Source: Glandiceps talaboti
Lineage: Eukaryota > Hemichordata > Enteropneusta > Spengelidae
Reading direction: 5' to 3'
DNA: 64,000 nt
Assembly (NCBI RefSeq): GCF_964340395.1
Contig: NC_135554.1
Span: 1,062,001-1,126,000, forward strand
Shown: positions 22,131-35,143 of the stretch, piece by piece
Layout: the number at the start of each line of letters is the position of its first letter
Position numbering within the stretch: position 1 is the stretch's first letter
Program-made: the position numbers and the translations under genes
The notes under the pieces: generated by a model
What the model was told of the DNA's origin: nothing
The model's database searches: none
The model's input: the letters and a program-made list of their open reading frames with translations, nothing else

Positions 22131-22328
22131 ACTAATAAATTTCCATATCTATCTTGAAATATACGTCTGTTCCTAGTACCTTGTATTTATTTAAGAACCC
22201 AGTATTCATTCAAAATTTTAACCTCTTGATTGTCCTCTGGCAGATAAATTTGTTACGTAAACATCTTTGAGATCATTAAGTGCATATCCTTGAGGTGCTA
22301 CCATACCTAATCCAAAATTTGATGACAT
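22118..22328 (-). pseudogene. Very small gene with Gly-rich start (36 aa before break)
   Basis: ATG at 22328 gives [20 protein letters not shown] and stops at 22218 after 36 codons. A shifted frame continues with NRRIFQDRYGNLLVCFI to 22118, interrupted by one more stop, so the native protein may have been about 70 aa. It is preceded by the (TA)n promoter region. No family is recognised. Confidence 0.35.
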
Positions 22329-22329
22329 A

Positions 22330-22456
<127 letters not shown>

Positions 22457-23118
22457 ATGAAGTTGTATATAAACGGAGAATCTAATGATATTACTATCAG
22501 TTTTACAGAAACGCTGACTGGTTATAAACAGACACGACTGTTGGAGTGTAAATTATATAATTCCTGGTATAAAAAAACAACAATGAAATTGCTTTTACCG
22601 CTAACAATAAAACGTCAGTTAAAAAAGTAGAACCAGGTAATTACAATGTAGAAACATTATCACAAGCAATTGGTAGAATGAAAGTAATTAATTTTAAGAG
22701 AATTTTGCCAACAGGAAAAACACAGATGATACTCAATGATAATGTTAAAGTAGACTTTTCAAAGCCTAAGAATTTTGCGAGGATACTTGGTTTTAAAGAG
22801 AAAGAATATATTTCATTGAGTATTAGTCCAAACAAAGCAGATTTTCTTCCTGTGACTGAATAAGTAGTCTACTGCAATATTATAGATACACCTACTAATT
22901 ACATTAATGGGAAAAGGTCTAATTATTTACAAATTTTAACGATACAGGAAAATAAGGGTGAAATAGGAGAACCTGTGACTTATTCATTTCCCGCTAATAT
23001 TCCAGTACCCATCAAGAAAATGAATATAACTAATCTTCGAATTTGGATAACTAATCAAAATAACGAACTAATAGATTTTAATGGTTATCCAATTTCATTT
23101 CAACTCGAGCTTATCTAA
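22457..23118 (+). pseudogene. Penton-like/minor capsid candidate (frameshift and stop)
   Basis: ATG at 22457. About 37 codons in, a one-base loss in an A run near 22567 shifts the frame; the continuing frame is open to an in-frame TAA at 22861-22863 and then open again to the stop at 23116-23118. About 220 residues in all. The C-terminal part (MNITNLRIWITNQNNELIDF) ends in short strands with a turn rich in N and D, as in single jelly-roll proteins. Size, beta-rich pattern and position fit the minor capsid (penton) protein expected beside a major capsid gene. It overlaps the end of the polymerase gene by 24 bp, tail to tail. A structure prediction would test the jelly-roll call. Confidence 0.5.
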
Positions 23119-24040
23119 ATTAACATGACCATATGCTAACATGTTACGACGATCAAGAACATAGCGTTTGTCATTAAAGCAACTTAAAGAAGTTTTATTG
23201 ATTTTGTAACTACCAATCTGGTGATTTATCGATCGTATAGTATTCATGGAATATTTCATTTGTAAATTTTCAAAAAGTACTGTCTTATATTCTTCATGAG
23301 TTATATTCTTTTTTATAACTAACTTTTTTATACCTTTTGCTTTACGTGCGCGGAAGCAGACTCTGTTATGTAAGAGTACATTTTACTTCAAAGCCCAATA
23401 AACTCAGTGATTGGTATACCTGCACACTCATCTTTAAATTTACCAATTACTTTTTTGTTATAATCAAAGTAATATGGACTTTTTGATGAATAATCACTAT
23501 TATCGAAAAGATCTTTATCTTTGTAGAAATCTTTATAAGAATCATTGGCTTTAATTTCATACATTAATGAATCTGTATCTGTAAATAATAATTTGACTCG
23601 TGGTCCATATTTTTCTTTTATATAGTTGTAATGAAAGTCATACATTAAAGTTTTAGACAAATCAAGAATACTCATCCCAACATACAAGGGTTGATTTAGG
23701 GTTAATCGTTCTTTTTTGTTTTCCACTGCTACTAGACTTTTGGTTATAATTTTTTGCATGACAAACGTTGGTTTAGATACTAATTTTCGCATTTGTTTTT
23801 CTGTTATACATAATTTTATACTACGATGCTTACGTACATTCATCATAGTACGTCCAAAGACAGAGTTATTCATTAGTTTGAAGAAATCTTTTTCGAAGGC
23901 ATTTCTTTCTTTCTTTCTTTTTTCCGTGTTAAATAAGATGTATTGCGACATCCACTTTGATTGATTAAACTCAATAGCTCTGTGAATTTTAGTGACTTTT
24001 AAACCGAGTGATAAATATTGACTAACATTGCAACCAGTTT
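23095..24040 (-). pseudogene. Protein-primed family B DNA polymerase, C-terminal half
   Basis: Minus-strand frame 24158-23388 carries polymerase blocks in order: YLSLGLKVTKIHRAIEF, motif B KLMNNSVFGRTM, then LLFTDTDSLMYEI with the catalytic DTDS of motif C (coding near 23568-23579), and KVIGKFKDE. A TGA follows at 23385, a frameshift lies near 23345, and a thumb-like C-terminal stretch (DRRNMLAYGHV) runs on to 23095. These blocks define the protein-primed polymerases of Polintons, adintoviruses and linear plasmids. The exonuclease domain, TPR1 and motif A are absent, and sequence right of about 24040 is unrelated. The gene is dead. Confidence 0.9.
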
Positions 24041-24620
24041 TCTTAAGAAAATATGAACTCTCACCACAAAAGGGTGTAAACACTTGAGGTATTAAACTAG
24101 GAACATGAAATATGCCATTAAAAATGTCACTGTAAAAATCATTGTGCTTGCCACACACGGCAAACTAGTGTTACTGTCATTAGTACTAATGCAGGGTCTT
24201 ACTGAAAGACTGTCTTCAAAGTAAAAGTCTCCATCGAAAGTTGCAGAATTACTGTTGAAACATGACGCTGAAACACTATTTATAAACTTTGCTGCATTTG
24301 GAGGTTCGGAAGATACTACTTCCCCTGATGACTGGTTGCCTTCCTTACAACCAGCATCACAACTAGTATGCGAATTTGTCTCCCCACTCAAAATTTGTGA
24401 AGGAGTGGACTGGAAATCAAAATCAAAATCAGAAACACTACTCGCCCTACCAAGTGGTAAGTGAGTTGATTGGAAATTAAAATCTAACTCATCCCTTGTA
24501 CGAATCTTATCACAAAAAGGTGCACAAAAAGTAAAACCAGAGTCACTAACACATTTTAAACTGTCAAAAAAATTAACAGACTCGTTAATGATCGTACTAC
24601 TCTCAATGTTATTGTCCTCC
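24041..24620 (-). other. Open Ser/Asp/Phe-rich stretch of unknown origin
   Basis: A minus-strand frame is open for about 175 codons from near 24618 to 24092. It is rich in S, D, N and F, with the repeated motif DFDFQST/DFNFQST and the segment FCAPFCDKI. It has no good ATG. It abuts the broken polymerase and reads in a different frame from it. It could be a fragment of another mobile element that replaced the polymerase N terminus, or part of an old gene. I do not recognise it. Confidence 0.35.
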
Positions 24621-24972
24621 GATTGTCATTCCTTGGTTGTTTTGTCTTTGTGTTGTTGTTCTCTGAACGATTTGTCGTTGTAAGGACAATCTAATGAAGT
24701 GTGACGTTTTTCCAGACGTCTGAAGCATAAACAGGCTGAACAGACGTGTTTTTCCAACTGTCCGTCCACTGTGTGATCTTTGCTGAAAGCACACGTGTTC
24801 GACTGATATGCTGCACAGTATCGTAGTACGCGTGTTTAAATAAATGACACATTTACACCCACTTACGTCAGACTGTAAGATACGTCCTGACGTTCCGCCC
24901 TCTCCGGCGTGGGAGGGGTTGGCTGATGTGTGAGGGCGCCCCATCACGGCATACCTTACAGACTACACTTAC

Positions 24973-25022
<50 letters not shown>

Positions 25023-25024
25023 CA
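24621..25024. other. Unique sequence ending in (CAT)n
   Basis: A GC-richer stretch (24830-24960) with short inverted matches such as GTCAGACTGTAAG/CTTACAGACTACAC is followed by a (CAT)n run at 24976-25021. No gene is supported. Confidence 0.4.
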
Positions 25025-25079
25025 CATCATGATCAAATGTAGACGAATATTAAAATTTTTAGTAAGTACCCTATAGAAG

Positions 25080-26150
25080 ACACTTAACACTCTTAGCCGT
25101 CAGATGTAGGTGATGTACACTTGATATCTTGTAGATGTAATAGAAATTGCCTTGAATGACAGCCACAAAAGCCAGACAATATATAGTACTTTCAGTTGGT
25201 CATTATATGTATAGACTATTTATAGAACTTATGGTATATTTTATTTCATTTATTTCATTCATCTAGATTAACTGGTATATACCGAGTGCCGTTATGATAT
25301 GGCAAGTTGGGCAAAAAAGTCCCCTGAACGTTAGATCCTTGATATTTTTATTGTCCATTCCTAATCCCAATGATATGATGTACATGATTGGTAAAACTTC
25401 ACTGAACCCTGTTGAAATGTGGCGCATGAAATATTGAATCTAATGTCCATATTATCTAGTCAGTGCTAGGGGTATCATTGCTGCCAAGCAATTCTTTGTT
25501 GCTTCCTTTGAGTTGCCATACCCTTTTATATACAAGAGGACACAGTTTTTCCTTTATTTTTATTTATTACTTTTATTAATTATTTTTTGGGGAGGGGGTG
25601 GGGGGCAAGTTTAATACACACACTCACAATGCTTGACTGCCAATAGTGAGGAGTTATGAGGGTATGGTGCCATTGTCACTCTCAAACATGAAAACTTATA
25701 GTTTGTGTTGGTGTTGGTGTAAAAATAACTTGAATATGACACAGGGCGAAGATGACGAATGCAGGTGGAGACGCGGGAAGGATGGCGAATGCAGATGAAG
25801 ACGCAGCAAAGATGACGAATGCAAACAGAGATGCGGTGAAAATGGAGACAGTGATGGAAGTGCAAAATTTGTGTCTGTGGATGTTAGGTATGAGAGAAAG
25901 TCCATAGCCAGGCAAGTGAAAATAACCCATTTAAACTACCGACCCACTGACCTAACCTAACCTGAGGACAACCCAAAATGAGAAGAAAGAGAAAAAAGAT
26001 GAACTGCTTGTGTATATGTAATATGTGGTCATGCATAGTGATGGCAAAAAAGGACCGAGGTGTGATGATGATGTAAATAAGGGTAGTATTTGAAATGTGT
26101 AGGTTGGGGAGGGGGTTATAAGAACAACAGTCACTCATTCATTCTTAGAA
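25080..26150 (+). repeat. Left copy of a diverged about 1.05-kb duplication
   Basis: The sequence shares, in the same order, blocks with 28950-30010: GTGATGTACA…TTGATAT, CCATATTATCTAGTCA, GCTGCCAAGCAATTCTTTGT, GCTTGACTGC and GGTATGAGAGA. Inside it a short GATGACGAATGCAGATG repeat (25745-25850) has no clean counterpart. Non-coding. Confidence 0.75.
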
Positions 26151-26232
26151 AAGTAAAGCATTTTAATTTCGCAAGATTTTGATAATCATTTTCTTTGGCC
26201 TTGTAACCATCTTGGGTTTTGTTATAGTTCCA

Positions 26233-28407
26233 TGCTAATACTGGGTGCTAGTATTCAATTCCCACATGTCTTGCAATAGTGCTATTACATGGTGCTAGTA
26301 TTCAATTCCCACATTTCATGCAATAGTGCTATTTAATGCCGGGTGCCAGTATTCAATTCCCATATTTCTTGCAATAGTGCTATTTAATGTCAGGTGCCAG
26401 TATTCAATTCCCACATTTCTTGCAATAGTGCTATTTAATACTGGATGCTAGTATTCAATTCCCACATTTCTTGCAATAGTGCTATTTAATACTGGGTGCT
26501 AGTATTCAATTCCCACATTTCTTGCAATAGGGCTATTTAATGCCGGGTGCTAGTATTCAATTCCCACATTTCTTGCAATAGTGCTATTTAATACTGGGTG
26601 CTAGTATTCAATTCCCACATGTCTTGCAATAGTGCTATTACAGGGTGCTAGTATTCAATTCCCACATTTCTTGCAATAGTGCTATTTCATACTGGGTGCT
26701 AGTATTCAATTCCCACATTTCTTGCAATAGTGCTATTGAATGCCGGGTGCTAGTATTCAATTCCCACATTTCTTGCAATAGTGCTATTTCATACTGAGTG
26801 CTAGTATTCAATTCCCATATTTCTTGCAATAGTGCTATTTAATGCCGGGTGCCAGTATTCAATTCCCACATTTCTTGCAATAGTGCTATTTAATGTCAGG
26901 TGCTAGTATTCAATTCCCATATTTCATGCAATAGTGCTATTTAATGCCGGGTGCCAGTATTCAATTCCCATATTTCTTGCAATAGTGCTATTTAATGTCA
27001 GGTGCCAGTATTCAATTCCCACATTTCTTGCAATAGTGCTATTTAATACTGGATGCTAGTATTCAATTCCCACATTTCTTGCAATAGTGCTATTTAATAC
27101 TGGGTGCTAGTATTCAATTCCCACATTTCTTGCAATAGGGCTATTACAGGGTGCTAGTATTCAATTCCCACATTTCTTGCAATAGTGCTATTTAATACTG
27201 GGTGCTAGTATTCAATTCCCACATTTCTTGCAATAGGGCTATTTAATACCAGGTGCTAGTATTCAATTCCCACATTTCTTGCAATAGGGCTATTTAATAC
27301 TGGGTGCTAGTATTCAATTCCCACATTTCTTGCAATAGTGCTATTTAATGCCGGGTGCTAGTATTCAATTCCCACATTTCTTGCAATAGTGCTATTTCAT
27401 GCTGAGTGCTTGTATTCAATTCCCATATTTCATGCAATAGTGCTATTTAATGCCGGGTGCTAGTATTCAATTCCCACATTTCTTGCAATAGTGCTATTTA
27501 ATGCCGGGTGCCAGTATTCAATTCCCATATTTCTTGCAATAGTGCTATTTAATGCTGAGTGCTAGTATTCAATTCCCATATTTCTTGCAATAGTGCTATT
27601 TAATGCCGGGTGCTAGTATTCAATTCCCACATTTCTTGCAATAGTGCTATCTAATGCCGGGTGCTAGTATTCAATTCCCATATTTCATGCCGGGTGCCAG
27701 TATTCAATTCCCACATTTCTTGCAATAGTGCTATTTAATACCAGGTGCTAGTATTCAATTCCCATATTTCTTGCAATAGTGCTAATACCGGGTGCTTGTT
27801 TTCAATTCCCATATTTCTTGCAATGGTGCTAATACAGGGTGCTAGTATTCAATTCCCACATTTCTTGCAATAGGGCTATTTAATAATGGATGCTAGTATT
27901 CAATTCCGACATTTCTTGCAATAGTGCTATTTAATACCGGGTGCTAGTATTCAATTCCCACATTTCTTGCAATAGTGCTATTTAATACTGAGTGCTAGTA
28001 TTCAATTCCCACATTTCTTGCAATAGGGCTATTTAATAATGGATGCTAGTATTCAATTCCGACATTTCTTGCAATAGGGCTATTTAATAATGGATGCTAG
28101 TATTCAATTCCGACATTTCTTGCAATAGTGCTATTTAATACTGGGTGCTAGTATTCAATTCCCACATTTCTTGCAATAGGGCTAATACTGAGTGCTAGTA
28201 TTCAATTCCCACATTCCTTGCAATAGGGCTATTTAATAATGGATGCTAGTATTCAATTCCCACATTTCTTGCAATAGTGCTATTTAATACCGGGTGCTAG
28301 TATTCAATTCCCACATTTCTTGCAATAGTGCTATTTAATACTGAGTGCTAGTATTCAATTCCCACATTTCTTGCAATAGTGCTATTTAATACCGGGTGCT
28401 AGTATTG
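26233..28407. repeat. 51-bp minisatellite array
   Basis: About 42 units of a 51-bp repeat containing GGTGCTAGTATTCAATTCCC and CTTGCAATAGTGCTA. Variants include TTTAATACTGG/TTTAATGCCGG/TTTAATAATGG, some units lacking TTTAAT, and CCGACATTTC. As 51 is a multiple of three, the minus strand gives short open runs (LLQEMWELNTST) that are not genes. Confidence 0.97.
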
Positions 28408-28949
28408 AAGTGTAATAGTGACCCAGTTTGAGTGTTATATTATCCATATCCATATTATTGATAATGGTCTTTCTGAGACCTTGACCTTTGACCTCAACCT
28501 GTATATTCAAGGTCAAATAGTCAAACATTAATCATAGTGCATAGTATACAGCAGAGATGCATAGACCAATTTCAACCAAGCCTGGCACAAATGTCAAACT
28601 TCACATTTTGTGCACTAGCTCAGTCTGGTAACTTAATACATAGAAACCTAAATTAAATGACTTAATACCCATTTTATTTATAATGAGCTTTGAGACCTTG
28701 ACATTGTTTTGTTTTGTCACCTTTGTGATGAGAAAATATTGGCCATTTTTGTCATAAAAAAATCTGAATCTGACTTAGCTAGTAAGTTGAAATATTGAAG
28801 ACTGTCTTTGATGAAGACTTGATGAAAATTTATCAGTTGATGAACAACTTTCAGATGAATATTTGAGGCTACATCACTTTTCATCTGTGTTCGTGACATC
28901 ACAGATCAATTGTAGATGAACAGCAAAGATAAGTAAAGAACTTCTAGAT
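28408..28949. other. Unique sequence with a GACCTTGAC motif, no gene seen
   Basis: It contains the dispersed motif CAAGGTCAAATAGTCAAA, also near 8370, and a short minus-strand open stretch without splice or start support. Confidence 0.4.
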
Positions 28950-30010
28950 GACGCTTACCATTCATAGCTGTTAGGTGTAAGTGATGTACAAATGTATACT
29001 TGATATTCTGTAGACGTACCATGTAATAGATATTGCCTGTCATTAGTAGCATTTTTAGCATTATGCCAACAATTATTTACACTGAGAATGTAGTCATACT
29101 CGTATGGTAATTCTGGCTATATGGTCCCCTGGATTTGAGAGTTGAATTTTAATGTTTGTAGTGAAATTGACCAACCCACCCCCCTGATAAAAAGAGGATT
29201 AAACGTTTGATAGCTCTACTGAGCTCTGTATGCAGTTGAATTTAGGCCGCATTGGAAATTGATTACTCTAAAATCCATATTATCTAGTCAATGCTAGGGG
29301 TGTCATTGCTGCCAAGCAATTCTTTGTTGCCAATTTGAATCACCATACAAGGACACATACTTTTTTTTGGGGGGGGGGGGAGAGGGGGTTAACATACATG
29401 CACATGCTTGACTGCGAATTATGAAGAGTTATAATGGAATGTGCCATTATAACTCTAAACCATACTAACATACAGAAAGTTAAAATGAATGGGGGACTTT
29501 ATTGTATTGTTGTAATGTAACTGTTGAATGTGACGCGCAACGATGACGGCAAATAAAGACGGCGGCACGGCAGTAATAGAGATGGCGGCAACACGGCGGA
29601 GATTTGTTAGGTTTATGTGTGTTGGTATGAGAGATTAAGGCCATAGACAGCAAGTGAAAAATATGTAAAACCTACAAAGGACTAACCAACGAACCATTGC
29701 CAACCAACCAAACAACAAAGTAATCAACCATAGAGACCCACCTAGTCAGAGAAAACCAAAATCCACAAGAAACCAGACGTACGGAAAGGGATAACAAAAA
29801 ATCCAGGGGTGCTGTTTGTGTATGTCAATATGTAATATATGATCACGTGCAGCGAAGACAGCGGACTGAAACGCGAGGTAGATGATGGCGCTGATATGAC
29901 GATTGGTGCCGGAGACGCAAAAATGATAGTGTATTTGATGTACGTATGTTGGAAGGGGTGAGTTGGGATAGTTAAAAGTGCAATCACTCATGCAGCCATA
30001 CATACATACT
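28950..30010 (+). repeat. Right copy of the about 1.05-kb duplication
   Basis: See the left copy at 25080-26150. Matching blocks are in the same order and orientation, so the pair flanks the 51-bp array as direct repeats about 3.87 kb apart. Confidence 0.75.
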
Positions 30011-31606
30011 AAAAAAAACTAAAAAAACTTACTTGGTGCTGATGTCTGAAACTGTTTTTCTGTTCTTCTAAACTGCTCCAAAAGTTCTAATGATAAAATG
30101 ACTTAAAAATACATTTTAATATATAAATTACATTTTAATAGATGCACATAAATGCAAAATACACATCAGTATCGTAATAATCAAATACATTGATCAGTCT
30201 TGGGTCTTCTTATCACCACAGGCTAATTCTAAAAAAAGGAATTTAAGAAATAGTATAAGAATTGAAGTATTCACTCACAATGCAATTATAGTATTTTCTA
30301 AATTTATTTTATATTGCAGACATGACAGTCAAATAGAAATAAAGTTTCTAAATCTAACTTTCAATGTATACACATATTAAATATTAAAAAGAAAATTTTT
30401 TGACTCACATTTTCCATCATTTGTCCATCTTTGTCGAGCCTGACTTCCTGAAAATAAACTTGCATGAAAATTGTATTAATACAGTTTGGTTAATATATTG
30501 TGTTTTATTTAATAAAATAATGAAGAAATACATTCAATATAGATAACATTTACCAAAGTGCTCCCATATGGATGATATTAAATTTTCAAGGTTATAATTT
30601 GTAGACAATATTTTTTTATGAAATGGGGTGAAAGGAAGAAATCAAATCTTCACTAAGGTACACTTGCCCAGGTTTGGGAAACCACTATAAAGAAAGAACT
30701 GTGTGTATAAATTTGCAAATACAGTATAATTAATTGATTTTTTATTGTTCTACTGTTTCTCCTTGAAAAATCGACCCCAATGGTTAGAAAAGCCAATGAG
30801 AATAAGCCAAGCAAAAACATTTTTATACTATTAAATTGATTATGAAATAATAACTGACTAAAGTTGCATAAAGTGGGTAGGAATTTGTATGTGTTATCAA
30901 AATGTGTATTTTTGTCCTATCTCAGAGAATTAAATTTTTTTGCAGAACTAATAGGGGGGGGTTGCACAACTCCCATAGGTGGGAAAGGTCTGCTGGAAAG
31001 CAGTGTTTTTTGTATACTTTTCTGGGCTGGAAAACTTTGGAAAACCCTGCTCAGCTGGACTGATAGATTTTGCTTCAGTTGCAGCTTAGAATAAATATAT
31101 AAATTTCAAAACATTATCACAATTCTTAAAAGTGAGATTTCATTTTCCAAAAGACAATTAATTTGGTCAGTTTTTAGCTATTTCATCGTACAAAGTGCCG
31201 TCTGTATCTATCATAGATCTGTAGAGTATCTATTTTTTGCTATAAAGTTGGTATTAGAAAGTGTCTCCATTTTTGGGTATGTAGTATGACAAAAGTAAGG
31301 GCTTGGTGATCCCAGCAAAGCCTCCTAGTATCATTTCACACAGAGTTGTCCTCTTAATTTTCAATTTCTTTTCTAAATAAATCATTTAATGATGTCATAT
31401 GAACATGTATAATGAGAGTAATCCATAATGCCAATACTATTTCAACTTTAAGTGCAATTAACTATGAAAGGAGAATTAGACATTAATAGTCATTGGTGCC
31501 TAATTATGTGCTTATTTACTATATATTAGTATTTATCATATATTAGTATTTATTATATTAGTACTTATTAGTGATTATTTATTATGTTATTATTAGTACC
31601 CTAAAG

Positions 31607-31685
<79 letters not shown>

Positions 31686-32799
31686 GATAGAATTTAATAG
31701 TAGGGCCGGCAAAGAAAATTTATCTAAAGTGTGCTTCTTTGAACTAGTATTGGCAAAATAAACCACTTTCATTAATTCTGTTCACATGACCATATATCCC
31801 AGGATGAAATGACATAGGGAGGCTATGTTGAAACCCCCAAAAACCAAACTGTTGTCATACTACACACCCTAAAAATGGTCTGACTCTTTCTTATACCAAC
31901 TGTATCACTCAAAATACATACTATACAGGTCTATAATACATGCCGATGTTAGTTCATATGATGTAATACCTAAAAACTGATAAAAAATAATTACCTTTTT
32001 GAGAAATGAAATCTTACTTTTAGCAATTGTAAGAATTATTTTGAAAAATATGTCAATATTTTGAGCTACAATTAAAATAAAATCAACCAGTCTAGATGGG
32101 CAGGGTTATCCAAAATCTTCTCGCCTAGAAAAGTATATATCTTATATCATACATGTACCTTATGACATACAGACTTTACAGCAGACCTTCCCCGTATAGT
32201 CCATGGGAGTAATTTGTAATTGCTCAAGGCCAGGTTTCAAAATAAAGCTAGTTTTATGATTAATTATGCAGTAAATATTGATTTTTGATGACAAAAAGGG
32301 CATATTTTCCAAATGACATGTCACCTTTGTGCCAGTTTTGAAAGAAATCAGATATTGGAAGTCTGAGCCCATTGTAATAGTCACTCACTTTTGGGGACTA
32401 AAAGTGCTTTTGCTGGATGAATTCTATTCCCTTTTCTAAACATTGTGATCTCTGCTTGAGAGAGAAACACAAGTGTGGTAAACCATAATATTTTTGTTCA
32501 AAATTTCAATTGATAAATATTGAATTGAACTTTTATGATTCAGTTTTAATTTAGCAAAACTAATTGCAACCTACAGGAACATTTTGGTTTACACCAGTTA
32601 TATTTTTACAGCTTTTATTTTATTTATTTTTTACAGAGCTTAATGAGGGAGACAGTAGTTCTCTTATAAAAACTTTTTTTTTAAACTCCTCCCATAAAAC
32701 AAAAACTACTCCAATGGTAAAAAACTACTAATGGTCCTTGCTCAGTGCTCGGGGATCATCATGTTATAGACTTTTTGTAATTACAGATTTTTAGTTGTA
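30011..32799. other. AT-rich single-copy DNA with ATT microsatellites
   Basis: No exon, RNA gene or transposon is supported. An (ATT)n run lies at 31612-31684, preceded by looser TATTAGTATTTAT repeats (31510-31600). Confidence 0.5.
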
Positions 32800-34410
32800 G
32801 TCTTTTTAGCCCTAATTTGCATATCACTGATGAAATCATCATATCAAGAATACATCTTAATCTAATTATAGTCGACCAACAAGACACATTTTTAGATCAT
32901 AATTTACATATCACTGATTGGATCGTGTTATAGACCTTTTGTAAATATAGACTTTTAGTTTTAGTCTTTATAGCCCTAATTTGCATATCACTGATGAGAT
33001 AAACACATCAAGAATACATCTTAATCTAAGATAAATTTGTGACCAAAAAGACACATTTTAGGCACTAATTTGCATATTACTGATTGGATCACCTTGTTTT
33101 AGACTTTTAGTTTGAGGCTTTTTAGCCCTAATTTGCATATCACTGATGAGATCATGGTATTAAGAATACATCTTAATCTAATGATAGACTTTTGACCAAA
33201 AAGACACATTATTAGCCCCTAATTTGCATACTCCTGATTGGATCATCTTGTTATAGACTTTTTGTAAATATAGACTTAGTTTTAGTCTTTTTAGCCCTAA
33301 TTTGCATATCACTGATGAGATCATGGTATCAAGAATACATCTTAATCTAATGATAGACTTTTGACCAAAAAGACACATTTTTAGACACTAATTTGCATAT
33401 TACTGATTGGATCATCTTCTTATAGACTTTCTTTTATTTTTTAGTCTTTTTAGCCCTAATTTCCATATCATTGATGAGATAAACACATCAAGAGTACATC
33501 TTAATCTAATGATGGATTTATGACAAAACGACACATTTTTAGGCACTAATTTGCATATTACTGATTGGATCATCTTGTTATAGACTTTTTGTAAATATAG
33601 ACTTTTAGTTTTAGTCTTTTAGCCCTAATTTGCATATCACTGATGAGATCATGGTATTAAGGATACATCTTAATCTAATTATAGACTTTTGACCAAAAAG
33701 ACACATTATTAGCCCCTAATTTGCATACTCCTGATTGGATCATCTTGTTATAGACTTTTTGTAAATATAGACTTTTAGTTTTATTCTTTTTAGCCCTAAT
33801 TTGCATATCACTGATGAGATCATGGTATCGAGAATACATCTTAATCTAATGATAGACTTTTGACCAAAAAGACACATTTTTAGACACTAATTTGCATATT
33901 TCTGATTGGATCATCTTGTTATAGACTTTTATTTTTTAGTCTTTTTAGCCCTAATTTGCATATCACTGATGAGATCATGGTATCAAGAGTACATCTTAAT
34001 CTAATGATGGATTTATGACAAAACGACACATTTTTAGGCACTAATTTGCATATTACTGATTGGATCATCTTGTTATAGACTTTTTGTAAATATAGACTTT
34101 TAGTTTTAGTCTTTTAGCCCTAATTTGCATATAACTGATGAGATAAACACATCCAGAATACATCTTAATCTAATGATAGATTTTTGACCAAAAAGACACA
34201 TTATTAGGCTCTAATTTGCATATTACTGATTGGATCATCTTGTTATAGAGTTTTGGTAAATATAGACTTATAGTCACATTTTTAGGCACTAATTTGCATA
34301 TTACTGATGAAATCATGGTATCAAGATTACATCTAAATCCAATGATAGATTTTTGACCAAAAAGACACATTATTAGCCACTAATTTGCATATCACTGATT
34401 GGATCATCGT
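32800..34410 (+). repeat. About 165-bp tandem repeat (TTTGCATATCACTGATGAGAT family)
   Basis: Nine or ten units with periods of about 150-175 bp. Each unit contains AGCCCTAATTTGCATATCAC and, half a unit on, CACTAATTTGCATATTACTG, plus TTTTGACCAAAAAGACACAT. The two halves are related, so the unit is itself an old dimer. Diverged single copies occur near 52140-52220 and 55060-55270. Confidence 0.9.
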
Positions 34411-35143
34411 AAATGTACTGAAGTGGTGACATTATTTTGTCTTGTAATTTATGAATGTTCTGACCATCACAAAACGAAAAATAAATTTGGTACACATTGT
34501 TGGTTGTTATGCGGTTATTAGCTATATTTGTAATATTGTAAACAAACTTATCTTTTTCATCTTCAAAGAAGAATGTCTTTACGGAAATAACTCTAATCAA
34601 ATTTTAAATTTGTAACATGAAAGAAAAAATATGCGCTGCAGAGCAAAATACACAGGTTTTAATTTTGTATGATTAGCATTTTAATGAAAGAAATATTTCA
34701 ATTCAACTTTGTATTTCTAGAAAAAAAAACTAGCTAACTAGATTTTGCGAAAACTTTAACCCTAATTAGAAGTGGCACAGTTAGTATTTCTAGAAACAAT
34801 CTATTTTAAGTTTACATTTAGTTTGGGGATAATTTTAGTACGGGAACCCTAAATAGATGTGGCACAGTCTGTATTTCGAGGAACAATCTATTTCAAGTTT
34901 ACATTTGGTTAACTAGTTTTGGGGTAATATTAGTATGGGACCCTAAATAGAAGTGGTGTTCGGTGGTTATACGCAATTATGGTTTTCAAGTTTGTGTTTG
35001 GTAAATAGTCTAATATAAACCTCAATGATTTTTCATTTGAACATGGCAAAATACAATTGTTTAGGTTGTGAAAGAAATGTGTATACCGGAGGTGGCTGAA
35101 TTTAGAGGAATCTGGGTACCCGAGAACAACATTGTGTACATGA
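34411..35143. other. Unique AT-rich sequence
   Basis: A minus-strand open stretch at 34411-34600 (FFFEDEKDKFVYNIT) has protein-like composition but no convincing start or splice pair. At 34750-34960 a loose about 110-bp unit (AGTGGCACAGT…TATTTCTAG) repeats three times. Confidence 0.4.

Noticed and set aside
24609-24947. Minus-strand 112-codon frame
   Set aside because: Basic, low-motif translation overlapping a GC-rich stretch, with no support beyond being open.
34411-34600. Possible exon FFFEDEKDKFVYNIT
   Set aside because: The composition is protein-like, but I could not find a matching donor and acceptor, and its end runs into the tandem repeat.
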